This document shows positions 24,609 to 33,634 of a stretch of DNA of 40,370 nt, in pieces. The translations under genes and the position numbers were made by a program. This DNA is from Streptomyces aureus (GTDB lineage Bacteria; Actinomycetota; Actinomycetes; Streptomycetales; Streptomycetaceae): the NCBI RefSeq assembly GCF_001418135.1, contig NZ_LIPQ01000039.1, forward strand, positions 1 to 40,370, read 5' to 3'. Positions within the stretch are counted from its first letter, which is position 1. Every line of letters begins with the position of its first letter. The notes below the pieces were generated by a model. That model saw only the letters and a list, made by a program, of their open reading frames with translations, did no database searches and had not been told where the DNA came from.

Positions 24609-25760
24609 ATGATGGAAGGCATGCTCCGCCTCCCCACCTTCCCCGCGCTGCGCCGTTGCGTGGACCGGTGGGCGGTCTCGCCCCGCGCCCTCGACGTCGT
24701 CGCCGCGCTCAGCGCCTTCGGCCTCATGTGCCTGGACGTGCCGGGGCTCGCCCGTGCCGACAACTCACTGACCGGCGTCACCGCCACCCTGGTCCTCGCG
24801 GCCGGCGCCGCCACCCTGGTGCTCCGGCGCCGACTGCCCTGGGTGCCGTATCTGGTGGCGCTCGGCCTGATGGGCTGGCTGCACGAGCTGACCATGATCC
24901 AGTTCGCGCTGTACTCGATCGGCCGGTACCGGGGGCGCCGCGCCGCCGTCGCCGCCACCCTGCTGTACGTCGCCGTCGCCTACGGCCTCTTCCAGACACC
25001 CGGCTGGCCCGCCCGGCACGGCGACACCTTGAGCGACTTCCTGAGCATCGTCGTCCCGATCGGCGTCCTCGCGGCGGGCGTCGGCATCGCCGCGTACCGG
25101 CAGGACCTCGTCCGCGCCCTGGAGGTCCAGCGGCGCGAGGCGGCCGCCCGGCAGGCCGTCCAGGAGGAGCGGATCTCCGTCGGCCGGGACGTCCACGACC
25201 TGGTCGGCCGTGAGCTGACCGTGCTCGCGGTACGGGCCGAGGTCCTCGCCGTACGGGCCAGGGGCGAGGGCCACCAGAAGGACTTCGAGGAACTCGCGGA
25301 CACCGCACGGCGCGCCCATCTCATGCTCAACGAGACGATCGTGCGCCGCGCCGACCGGGACGCGGCCACCCCCGGCCTCGAAGGGCTCGCCGAGCTCGCC
25401 CGGGAGAGCGAACGGATGGGCAGCCCCGTCGGACTGACGGTCGCCGAGGAGGCGAAGGCCCTCTCGCCGCTGCGGCAGGCGGCCGTCCACCGGGTCGTGC
25501 GGGAGTGCCTGACGAACGCCGCGAAGCACGCCCCCGGGCTGCCCGTGACGGTCGCGATCACGGTGGAGGGCCCCGATCTGCGCATCGAGGTCCGCAACCC
25601 GCTGCCGAAGACGCCGCCGGATCCGGCCCCGGTCTCCACCGGCACCGGGCTGTTCTCGATGGAGGAGCGGGTCACCAGCATGGGCGGCACCCTGGCGGCC
25701 CGCCGGGAGGGCGACGGCTACCAGGTGACGGCACTGCTGCCGACGGGCCTGTCGCGCTAG
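24609..25760 (+). CDS. Orphan sensor histidine kinase (NarL/DesK type)
   Basis: About 383 residues. The N-terminal half has four to five hydrophobic segments with only very short loops, so the signal may be sensed in or at the membrane. The phosphoacceptor helix is EERISVGRDVHDLVGRELTVLAV, a HisKA_3-type box (His in DVHD) with VG where the family usually has IA. The ATP-binding domain has the N box VVRECLTNAAKHAPG and a G box in GTGLFSMEERVTSMGGTL. No response regulator gene is nearby, so the partner is unknown. The start is uncertain: ATG at 24609, 24612 or 24621, none with a well-spaced ribosome site; a longer GTG form upstream is possible. It lies between valS and folC, which I remember as adjacent in S. 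coelicolor. Confidence 0.85.
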   Translation: MMEGMLRLPTFPALRRCVDRWAVSPRALDVVAALSAFGLMCLDVPGLARADNSLTGVTATLVLAAGAATLVLRRRLPWVPYLVALGLMGWLHELTMIQFALYSIGRYRGRRAAVAATLLYVAVAYGLFQTPGWPARHGDTLSDFLSIVVPIGVLAAGVGIAAYRQDLVRALEVQRREAAARQAVQEERISVGRDVHDLVGRELTVLAVRAEVLAVRARGEGHQKDFEELADTARRAHLMLNETIVRRADRDAATPGLEGLAELARESERMGSPVGLTVAEEAKALSPLRQAAVHRVVRECLTNAAKHAPGLPVTVAITVEGPDLRIEVRNPLPKTPPDPAPVSTGTGLFSMEERVTSMGGTLAARREGDGYQVTALLPTGLSR

Positions 25761-25975
25761 GTGCCGCGCGGTGCGGGCCGGCGCCGACCGGCCCGCAGCG
25801 CCGTACGCCGACGCGGCCGTGACCTCGCTCGTCGAGGAGCGTGTCGGCCGTGCCGAGGTCGATCCCCTTGTCCATGATCGCCAAGTCTGCCCGGCCGGTA
25901 CGGCGGACGGCGGTCCGAAAGTCCCGAAAAGGCCGGGTCCATGGTCCTGTCGGTCGTGGTGTCGGAACCCGTCCG
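25761..25975. other. Intergenic region with a possible mreB-like remnant
   Basis: No convincing gene on either strand. On the minus strand, 25837-25863 encodes IDLGTADTL, which differs by one residue from the phosphate-1 motif of MreB (IDLGTANTL) and matches 21 of the first 24 bases of the mreB segment at 28672. Similarity stops soon after. It may be a decayed fragment or chance. The right end carries the folC -10 element. Confidence 0.35.
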
Positions 25976-25987
25976 TAGACTGGGCCC
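25976..25987 (+). promoter_or_regulatory. Leaderless-type folC -10 element
   Basis: TAGACT (25976-25981) is 6 nt before the GTG at 25988, without a ribosome site: the same geometry as valS. The -35 element is not clear. Confidence 0.55.
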
Positions 25988-27490
25988 GTGAGTGAGCCGA
26001 GCGACCAGAGCGACGACCAGTTCGACGACATCGTCGACACCGAGACCCAGCGCGACCCCGACCTGGCGGTGATCGAGGCCGGCAGCCGTACGCTGCGCAC
26101 CCAGGGCGGCCGGCCCCAGGGCGACCCGGTGCCGGGCCGCCCCGAGGACCCGGAGCTCGACAAGGCGCTGCGCGAGGTCGAGACCGAGCTGTCCACCCGC
26201 TGGGGCGAGACCAAGCTGGAGCCCTCGGTCACCCGGATCGCGGCCCTGATGGACGTCCTCGGCGAGCCGCAGCGCGCGTACCCCTCGATCCACATCACCG
26301 GCACCAACGGCAAGACGTCGACGGCCCGCATGATCGAGGCCCTGCTCGGCGCCTTCGAGCTGCGCACCGGGCGGTACACGTCGCCGCACGTGCAGACCAT
26401 CACCGAGCGCATCAGCCTGGACGGCGCCCCGATCTCCGCCGAGCGCTTCGTCGAGACGTACCGGGACATCAAGCCGTACGTGGAGCTGGTCGACGCCCGC
26501 GAGGAGTACCGGCTCTCCTTCTTCGAGGTCCTCACCGGAATGGCGTACGCGGCCTTCGCCGACGCGCCGGTCGACGCGGCCGTCGTCGAGGTCGGCATGG
26601 GCGGCACCTGGGACGCGACGAACGTCATCGACGGCTCCGTCGCCGTCGTCACCCCCATCGACCTGGACCACACGGACCGGCTCGGCGCGACGACCGCCGA
26701 GATCGCCGGCGAGAAGTCCGGGATCATCAAGCAGGGCGCGACCGTGATCCTGGCCCAGCAGCCGGTGGACGCGGCACAGGTCCTGCTGAAGAAGGCCGTC
26801 GAGGCGGACGCCACCGTGGCCCGCGAGGGCATGGAGTTCGGCGTCGTCGCCCGCGAGGTCGCGGTCGGCGGCCAGCTCCTCACCCTGCGCGGTCTGGGCG
26901 GCGAGTACGACAACATCTTCCTGCCGCTGCACGGCGCCTACCAGGCGCACAACGCGGCGGTCGCGCTGGCGGCGGTCGAGGCCTTCTTCGGAATCGGCTC
27001 GGAGCACGCGCGGACCCTGGACCTCGACACGGTCCGGCAGGCCTTCGCCCAGGTGGCCTCGCCCGGTCGTCTGGAGATCGTCCGCTCGTCCCCGACGGTG
27101 ATCCTGGACGCCGCGCACAACCCGCACGGCGCGCGGGCGACGGCGGAGGGCGTCAGTGAGGCCTTCGGCTTCTCGCGGCTGGTCGGCGTGGTCTCCACGA
27201 GCGGCGACAAGGACGCCAAGGGCCTCCTGGAGGCCTTCGAGCCGATCTTCGCGGAGGTCGTCGTCACGGCGAACTCCAACCCGCGTGCCACGGACGTGGA
27301 CGAGCTCGCCGCCATCGCGGTCGAGGTCTTCGGCGAGGACCGGGTCGTCGTGGAGCCGCGGCTGCCCGACGCCCTGGAGGCGGCCATCACCCTCGCGGAG
27401 GAAGAGGCCGAGTACGGCGGCGCGGGTGTCCTCGTGACCGGTTCGATCTTCACGGTCGGCGATGCCCGGCTGCTGCTGCGAAGGGGCTGA
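25988..27490 (+). CDS. folC: Bifunctional folylpolyglutamate synthase/dihydrofolate synthase
   Basis: Mur-ligase-family enzyme that adds glutamate to dihydropteroate and to folates; 500 residues. The P-loop ITGTNGKTS is at residues 103-111. The folate loop segment RTGRYTSPHVQTITERI follows. The GMGGTWDATNVID block and the lysine in AGEKSGIIK (expected to be carbamylated) are present. DAAHNPHGA begins the C-terminal glutamate-ligase domain. The N-terminus carries about 55 extra acidic residues rich in Asp and Glu (SEPSDQSDDQFDDIVD), which E. coli FolC lacks. GTG at 25988 is set by the leaderless promoter. The DUF4233 gene follows 5 nt after the stop, so these two are cotranscribed. Confidence 0.95.
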   Translation: MSEPSDQSDDQFDDIVDTETQRDPDLAVIEAGSRTLRTQGGRPQGDPVPGRPEDPELDKALREVETELSTRWGETKLEPSVTRIAALMDVLGEPQRAYPSIHITGTNGKTSTARMIEALLGAFELRTGRYTSPHVQTITERISLDGAPISAERFVETYRDIKPYVELVDAREEYRLSFFEVLTGMAYAAFADAPVDAAVVEVGMGGTWDATNVIDGSVAVVTPIDLDHTDRLGATTAEIAGEKSGIIKQGATVILAQQPVDAAQVLLKKAVEADATVAREGMEFGVVAREVAVGGQLLTLRGLGGEYDNIFLPLHGAYQAHNAAVALAAVEAFFGIGSEHARTLDLDTVRQAFAQVASPGRLEIVRSSPTVILDAAHNPHGARATAEGVSEAFGFSRLVGVVSTSGDKDAKGLLEAFEPIFAEVVVTANSNPRATDVDELAAIAVEVFGEDRVVVEPRLPDALEAAITLAEEEAEYGGAGVLVTGSIFTVGDARLLLRRG

Positions 27491-27495
27491 ACCCG

Positions 27496-27861
27496 ATGCG
27501 TACGCTCTGTTCCTCGACGCTCATCGGCGAGTTCTTCGTGATCGGCTTCGCCGGTCTCGTCGCGATGAAGGACGACAGTCTCGCGATGTCCACCGTCTGG
27601 TGGGTCTGCGGTGTCGCGATGGTCATCTCGGTGCTGCTCTGTGGGATGGTCACCCGCCCCGGCGGTGTGCAGCTCGGCTGGGCCCTGCAGATCGGCCTGA
27701 TCCTCAGCGGCTTCGTCGTGCCGACGATGTTCTTCCTCGGGGCGGTTTTCGCCGGTCTGTGGTGGGCGTCCGTTCACTACGGGCGACGGATCGACGACAT
27801 CAAGGCACGGTGGGCCGAGACCGAGGCCGCGGGGGCCTCGGCAGGGCCTGACGCTGCGTAA
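27496..27861 (+). CDS. DUF4233 four-helix membrane protein
   Basis: 121 residues with four hydrophobic segments at roughly 10-23, 32-50, 58-75 and 76-92, matching the actinobacterial DUF4233 family that regularly follows folC. The family opening is LCSSTLIGEFFVIGFAGLVAMK. The C-terminal tail is cytoplasmic and acidic. Function unknown. It starts 5 nt after folC, with ribosome-site sequence AAGGGG inside the end of folC, and lies in the same conserved folC-DUF4233-ndk order seen in mycobacteria (Rv2447c-Rv2445c). Confidence 0.88.
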   Translation: MRTLCSSTLIGEFFVIGFAGLVAMKDDSLAMSTVWWVCGVAMVISVLLCGMVTRPGGVQLGWALQIGLILSGFVVPTMFFLGAVFAGLWWASVHYGRRIDDIKARWAETEAAGASAGPDAA

Positions 27862-27927
27862 TCGAGGGGCGTGCGGGGCCTGTAGCCTCGGAGGTCCCGC
27901 ACACCGCTTTTCCGAAGGAGTTCCCCC

Positions 27928-28341
27928 GTGAGCCAGCGCACGCTCGTCCTGCTCAAGCCCGACGCCGTCCGCCGTGGCCTGGTCGGCGAGATCATCGGCC
28001 GTATCGAGCGCAAGGCCGGCTGGACCCTGGCGGCCCTGGAGCTGCGCGAGCTGGACCAGGAGACCCTGGAGCAGCACTACGGCGAGCACAAGGGCAAGCC
28101 GTTCTACGAGCCGCTGATGGGCTTCATGTCCTCCGGCCCCGTCGTCGCGCTCGTCGTCGAGGGCGAGCGGGTCATCGAGGGCGTCCGCCAGCTGGCCGGT
28201 CCGACCGACCCGATCGCCGCCGCGCCCGGTTCGATCCGCGGCGACTTCGGCACCATCGTCCGGGAGAACCTGATCCACGCCTCCGACTCGGAGGAGTCGG
28301 CGCAGCGCGAGCTGAAGATCTTCTTCCCCGGTCTCGTCTGA
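27928..28341 (+). CDS. ndk: Nucleoside diphosphate kinase
   Basis: Transfers phosphate between nucleoside di- and triphosphates; 137 residues, forms oligomers in the cytosol. It starts RTLVLLKPDAVRRGLVGEII. The active-site His117 lies in the signature NLIHASDS. The Kpn-loop residues and the GSIRGDFG segment are intact. GTG at 27928 is preceded by GAAGGAG 7 nt upstream. A TAGCCT hexamer (27883-27888) may be its own -10 element, so it may be expressed apart from folC as well as by read-through. Confidence 0.96.
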   Translation: MSQRTLVLLKPDAVRRGLVGEIIGRIERKAGWTLAALELRELDQETLEQHYGEHKGKPFYEPLMGFMSSGPVVALVVEGERVIEGVRQLAGPTDPIAAAPGSIRGDFGTIVRENLIHASDSEESAQRELKIFFPGLV

Positions 28342-28386
28342 GCCGACGCGACGTCACTGACTCGGCGTCAGCCGAACGCAGCAACA

Positions 28387-28425
28387 GCCTGTGGGGCGAC
28401 CGAAGGAATTCGGTCGCCCCCAGGC
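28387..28425 (+). terminator. Terminator downstream of ndk
   Basis: 12-bp stem (28393-28404 with 28409-28420) with a GGAA tetraloop, extended by five more pairs after a one-base bulge. It separates ndk from mreB. Confidence 0.83.
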
Positions 28426-28514
28426 ATATGAACGCCGATCCCGGGAACGGATCGCCGCGTCCTACCGTCACCTGTACAGAGGTGGACCACCGCGCGGTAT
28501 CCGGGCGGGCGGCA

Positions 28515-28520
28515 CTACGA
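28515..28520 (+). promoter_or_regulatory. Candidate mreB -10 element
   Basis: TACGAT (TANNNT) lies 130 nt upstream of the mreB start codon, in a 220-nt region after the ndk terminator that otherwise holds only a small GTGGACCAC dyad (28481-28489). S. coelicolor mreB has several promoters, so others may exist. Confidence 0.4.
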
Positions 28521-28644
28521 TGGAAAACTCCACGCCGCACCACCTTCAGCCACCCATTTCAGCCACCGTTTCGCCTGCCTGAGAAGCCGTCAACGCTCGC
28601 TGGGGAAGGCCCGAAGCATCCTCATGGGAAACAAGGGGAACTCA

Positions 28645-29664
<1,020 letters not shown>

Positions 29665-29757
29665 CACCACCCGTACGGCCCACGAGAGCACCACCGCGCA
29701 GAGCCGTACACCCACAGCCGAACAACCGAACCACGAGGAAAGGCACGGCCGCCGCAC

Positions 29758-30756
29758 GTGAGGGACACACGAGAGAGCCGGCTGCTCCTGGTGCTGCTGA
29801 TCGCCATCGCGTTCGCACTGATCACGGTGGACATCCGCGGCGGTCAGGAGTCACCCGTCGACGGTGCCCGGCAGGCCGCAGCGGCGGTCTTCGGGCCGGT
29901 CGAGAACGGTGTGGCGGCCGCCGTCGATCCCATCGGCAACGCCATAGGCGCGGTCAGGGACTCCGGCGAGCGGCACACCCGGATCGCCGCCCTGGAGAAG
30001 GAGAACGCCGAGCTCAAGGCGGAGCTCGGCAGCGACGACCGCAACCGCAACCGGCTGCGCGAGCTCGACTCCATCCTGAAGACCGCCGGTGCCGGGCAGT
30101 ACGGCATCAAGGGCGCGCAGGTCATCGCCATAGGAGCGGCCCAGGGCTTCTCCTGGACCATCACCGTCGACATCGGTGCGCGCGACGGCGTCAAGCGGGA
30201 CATGACCGTGCTGAACGGCTCCGGACTCGTCGGCCGCGTCACCACCGTCGGCCCGTCGACCTCCACGGTCCTGCTCGCCAACGACCCCGACTTCACCGTC
30301 GGTACGCGCATGGAGAAGTCCGACGAGCTCGGCTTCGCCACCGGCCAGGGCGACCGCCCGCTGCTCGTGCAGCTCCTCAACGGCAAGGCCAAGGTGAAGC
30401 CCGGCGACCGGCTCGTCACCTTCGGCTCCGCGGGCGACAAGCCCTTCGTGCCCGGCGTGCCGGTCGGCGAGGTCGTCCGCGTCGACCCCGCGGGCGGCGG
30501 CCTGACCCGCAACATCTACGTCCGCCCGTACGCCGGCTTCACCAAGCTCGACATCGTCGGCGTCGTCGTCCAGGCCCCCCGCTCCGACCCGCGCGACATG
30601 GTCCTTCCGCGGAAGCCCAAGCCCGCGCCGACCGTCACGGTCACGGTGACACCGCCGCCACCGGACGGACAGCGGGCCGCCGACGGACAGCAGCAGAACC
30701 AACAGGGGCAGAACCAGCAGGACCAGGGCCGGAACCAGGGGGACACGACACCGTGA
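29758..30756 (+). CDS. mreC: Rod-shape-determining protein MreC
   Basis: Bitopic membrane protein that links MreB to the wall-synthesis enzymes; 332 residues. One membrane helix at about 9-24, a periplasmic-side coiled coil at about 73-95 (RIAALEKENAELKAELG), then two beta-barrel domains with the family segments GFSWTITVDIGARDGVKRDM and GLVGRVTTVGPSTSTVLL. The last 45 residues are Pro-, Gln- and Asn-rich and likely disordered, an actinobacterial extension. GTG at 29758 lacks a close ribosome site (GAGGAAAGG is about 14 nt away), so coupling to mreB or a slightly different start is possible. It overlaps mreD by four bases (GTGA). Confidence 0.94.
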   Translation: MRDTRESRLLLVLLIAIAFALITVDIRGGQESPVDGARQAAAAVFGPVENGVAAAVDPIGNAIGAVRDSGERHTRIAALEKENAELKAELGSDDRNRNRLRELDSILKTAGAGQYGIKGAQVIAIGAAQGFSWTITVDIGARDGVKRDMTVLNGSGLVGRVTTVGPSTSTVLLANDPDFTVGTRMEKSDELGFATGQGDRPLLVQLLNGKAKVKPGDRLVTFGSAGDKPFVPGVPVGEVVRVDPAGGGLTRNIYVRPYAGFTKLDIVGVVVQAPRSDPRDMVLPRKPKPAPTVTVTVTPPPPDGQRAADGQQQNQQGQNQQDQGRNQGDTTP

Positions 30757-31421
30757 AGTTCAACCGGATCCTCCTCTCCGCCACCCTGATCGTGGTGGCC
30801 CTGGTCGTGCAGGTCTCCGTCCTCGCCCGGCTCCAGCTCCCGGGCGCCGTCCCCGACCTGGTCCTGCTCACCGTGGTCGGCCTGGCCCTGGTGTACGGAC
30901 CGGTCAGCGGCTCGCTCATCGGATTCAGCGCCGGCCTCCTCGCCGACCTGGCCCCGCCCGCCGACCACGCCGCCGGCCGCTACGCCCTCGTGCTCTGCGT
31001 CATCGGCTACCTCGTCGGCCTGGCCCGCCCGGAGAACGGCCGGTTGACCTCGGCGGCCGGCCCGATGGCCGTCGTCGTCGCGGCCGCCATCGGCTCCACC
31101 CTGCTGTACGCGGGAGTGGGCGCCCTCGTCGGCGACACCGCCGCCCGCCATGTCGGCCTCGGGTTCCTGCTGTTCACCGCGGCCGTGTACGACCTGCTCC
31201 TCGCGCCCTTCACGGTGCCGCTCATCATGGCTCTGGCCAGACGCGCGGAGAACGACCCGCTCGCCGACGCCGGCGGGGGCAACGGCGCCGACGTCGCCTC
31301 CGGCTGGCTCTCCTCCGGCACCGGCCTGAGGATCGGGAACCAGCGCGGCGGCCTGCGGGTGAAGACCGCCCGGAGCCGCGCCTCACGGGCCGGACGCATC
31401 AAGGGAGTCAAGCGACTGTGA
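30753..31421 (+). CDS. mreD: Rod-shape-determining membrane protein MreD
   Basis: 222 residues with five to six membrane segments in residues 5-165, then a basic cytoplasmic tail (LRVKTARSRASRAGRIKGVKRL) longer than in E. coli MreD (162 residues). Family blocks include LPGAVPDLVLLTVVGLALVYGPVSG and GFSAGLLADLAPP. GTG at 30753 overlaps the mreC stop as GTGA, a sign of translational coupling. It works with MreC and RodA/PBP2 in lateral or spore wall assembly. The PBP2 gene starts 19 nt later. Confidence 0.92.
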   Translation: MKFNRILLSATLIVVALVVQVSVLARLQLPGAVPDLVLLTVVGLALVYGPVSGSLIGFSAGLLADLAPPADHAAGRYALVLCVIGYLVGLARPENGRLTSAAGPMAVVVAAAIGSTLLYAGVGALVGDTAARHVGLGFLLFTAAVYDLLLAPFTVPLIMALARRAENDPLADAGGGNGADVASGWLSSGTGLRIGNQRGGLRVKTARSRASRAGRIKGVKRL

Positions 31422-31440
31422 CCGAGGGGGCACCGGCAGT

Positions 31441-33630
31441 ATGAGCAACATCCCCGAGACAGGGCGGACCCCCCGGGTCCAGATCCGGCTCGTCGTCATC
31501 CAGATCCTCGTCTTCTCGCTGCTGCTGACCCTGGGGGGCCGGCTCTGGTACCTCCAGATCCGCAACGGCAAGGAGTACACGGACGAGGCGAAGAACAACC
31601 ACGTCCAGCAGGTCGTACAGCCCGCCGTGCGCGGCGCCGTCCTCGACGCCCGCGGCGTCCCGCTGGCCGACAACGAGACCCGGCTCGTGGTCTCCGCGTC
31701 CCGCACCGAGCTGATGAAGATGAAGGACCGCGGCAAGGCGGTCCTGACCCGGCTCGCCGACGTCCTCGAAATGAAGCCCGACGACGTCATCAACAAGATC
31801 AGGCTCTGCGACTCCAAGACCCCGAAGCCCTGCTGGAACGGTTCGCCCTACCAGCCGATCCCGGTCACGGACGAGGCCACCACCCAGCAGGCGCTGACCA
31901 TCCGTGAGAGCTCCGAGGACTTCCCGGGCATCACGGCCGAACCCACCGCCGTCCGCCGCTATCCCGCGCCCGGCAAGGCCCGCTCCGCGCAGGTGCTCGG
32001 CTACCTCTCGCCCGTCACCGACGGGGAGATCGAGAAGGCCAAGGACACCGAGTCGCCGTTCCTCCGCTCCGACCAGGTCGGCCGTTCCGGCATCGAGCGC
32101 ACGTACGACAAGGAGTTGCGCGGCAAGGCCGGTGTGACCCGCTACGAGGTCGACAACCTCGGCCGCGTCATGGGCCAGACGAAGTCCGACCCCGGCGTCG
32201 CCGGCTCCACCCTCGTCACCAGCATCGACGCCCGGGTCCAGGCCGTCGCCGAGTACGAGCTCAACGCGGCGATGAAGCTGGTCCGCGGCGAGACCGACAA
32301 GATCACCGGCCGTAAGTACGAGGCCGACTCGGGCGCCGTCGTCGTCATGGAGGCCAAGACCGGCCGCGTCGTCGCGATGGCCTCCCAGCCCGACTACGAC
32401 CCCAACGCCTGGGTCGGCGGCATCTCCGCCACGGACTACGCCGCGATGACCAGCAAGGGTTCCAACTACCCGCTGCTCAACCGGGCCATCCAGGGCCAGG
32501 CCCCCGCGGGCTCCATCTTCAAGGTGGTGTCGGCGAGCGCCGCCGTGCGCGCCGGCTACGACTTCAACGACAAGTACAACTGCAGCAGCTCCTACAGCCT
32601 CGGCAGCCGCAGCTTCGCCAACTTCGAGTCCCAGGGCCACGGCCCCATCACCCTTGGGGACGCCCTCAAGTTCTCCTGCAACACCGTCTTCTACGCCCTG
32701 GGCCACAAGGAGTGGCAGCGCGACGGCGGGATCAAGCCCCACAAGGACGCCCACAACTGGTTCTACACGACCGCCCGTGACTTCGGCCTCGGTTCCGAGA
32801 CCGGCATCGACCTGCCCAACGAGGTCAAGGGCCGGATCCCCGACCGCAAGTGGAAGCAGGACTTCTGGGCGGCCAACAAGGACTCCTGGTGCAAGCAGGG
32901 CAAGAAGGGCGGCAGCTACGTCGAGCAGATCGCGTACGAGAGCTGCCTCGAAGGCAACCAGCTGAAGGCGTACGACAGCATCAACTTCGCCATCGGCCAG
33001 GGTGACGTCCTCGTCACCCCCATCCAGATGGCCACCGCCTACTCCGCCATCAGCAACGGCGGCACGCTCTTCAACCCCACCGTCGGCAAGGCCGTGATCA
33101 GCCCGGACGGCAAGTCGATCCGGGAGATCAAGCCCACGGCCCACGGCAGGCTGCCGGTGGGCGCCGGGACCATCCGCGACCTCGACAAGGGACTGCGCTC
33201 CGTCGTCGAGCCCGGCGGCACCGCCGCCTGGCGGTTCGGCGGCTGGCCCCAGGACAAGATCCCGATGCGGGCGAAGACCGGCACCGCCCAGGTCTACGGC
33301 AAGCAGACCACCTCGTGGCTCGCGACCTACACCGACGACTTCACCATCGTCATGACCATCTCCCAGGGCGGCACCGGCTCCGGCGCCTCAGGCCCCGCCG
33401 TGCGCAACATCTACGACGCCCTCTACGGCCTCGACGACGCGGGCAACCAGGACCTCAAGCGCGCCCTGCTGCCGAAGCCGCAGAAGACCCTGCCGAAGGT
33501 CAACGCCGACGGCACCATCGACGCCCCCGCGATCAAGCCGTACGACCCGAAGTCGCAGTTGGTCGATCCTGCCGAGGACGGCGGCGGAGCACCGCCGCTC
33601 GCGGGCCCGCCTCCCCACATGAGGGACTGA
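31441..33630 (+). CDS. mrdA: Class B penicillin-binding protein 2 (transpeptidase)
   Basis: Cross-links peptidoglycan as partner of the RodA-type glycosyltransferase; 729 residues. One N-terminal membrane anchor at about 15-36, a non-catalytic pedestal (RGAVLDARGVPLADN near residue 62), then the transpeptidase domain. The active site has Ser358 in S-I-F-K, the SCN triad at 412-414, and KTGT at 612-615. A region with paired cysteines (YNCSSSY, SWCKQ, ESCLEG) around 380-500 suggests disulfides. The C-terminus is Pro/Gly-rich. ATG at 31441 follows GAGGGGG by about 11 nt. It lies between mreD and rodA, as in the S. coelicolor sfr cluster, where this PBP supports spore-wall formation. Confidence 0.95.
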   Translation: MSNIPETGRTPRVQIRLVVIQILVFSLLLTLGGRLWYLQIRNGKEYTDEAKNNHVQQVVQPAVRGAVLDARGVPLADNETRLVVSASRTELMKMKDRGKAVLTRLADVLEMKPDDVINKIRLCDSKTPKPCWNGSPYQPIPVTDEATTQQALTIRESSEDFPGITAEPTAVRRYPAPGKARSAQVLGYLSPVTDGEIEKAKDTESPFLRSDQVGRSGIERTYDKELRGKAGVTRYEVDNLGRVMGQTKSDPGVAGSTLVTSIDARVQAVAEYELNAAMKLVRGETDKITGRKYEADSGAVVVMEAKTGRVVAMASQPDYDPNAWVGGISATDYAAMTSKGSNYPLLNRAIQGQAPAGSIFKVVSASAAVRAGYDFNDKYNCSSSYSLGSRSFANFESQGHGPITLGDALKFSCNTVFYALGHKEWQRDGGIKPHKDAHNWFYTTARDFGLGSETGIDLPNEVKGRIPDRKWKQDFWAANKDSWCKQGKKGGSYVEQIAYESCLEGNQLKAYDSINFAIGQGDVLVTPIQMATAYSAISNGGTLFNPTVGKAVISPDGKSIREIKPTAHGRLPVGAGTIRDLDKGLRSVVEPGGTAAWRFGGWPQDKIPMRAKTGTAQVYGKQTTSWLATYTDDFTIVMTISQGGTGSGASGPAVRNIYDALYGLDDAGNQDLKRALLPKPQKTLPKVNADGTIDAPAIKPYDPKSQLVDPAEDGGGAPPLAGPPPHMRD

Positions 33631-33634
33631 CACG

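Noticed and set aside
25771..25995. 74-codon plus-strand open frame in the kinase-folC gap
   Set aside because: No ribosome site, no recognisable sequence, Pro/Arg/Gly-rich, and it overlaps the folC start and promoter.
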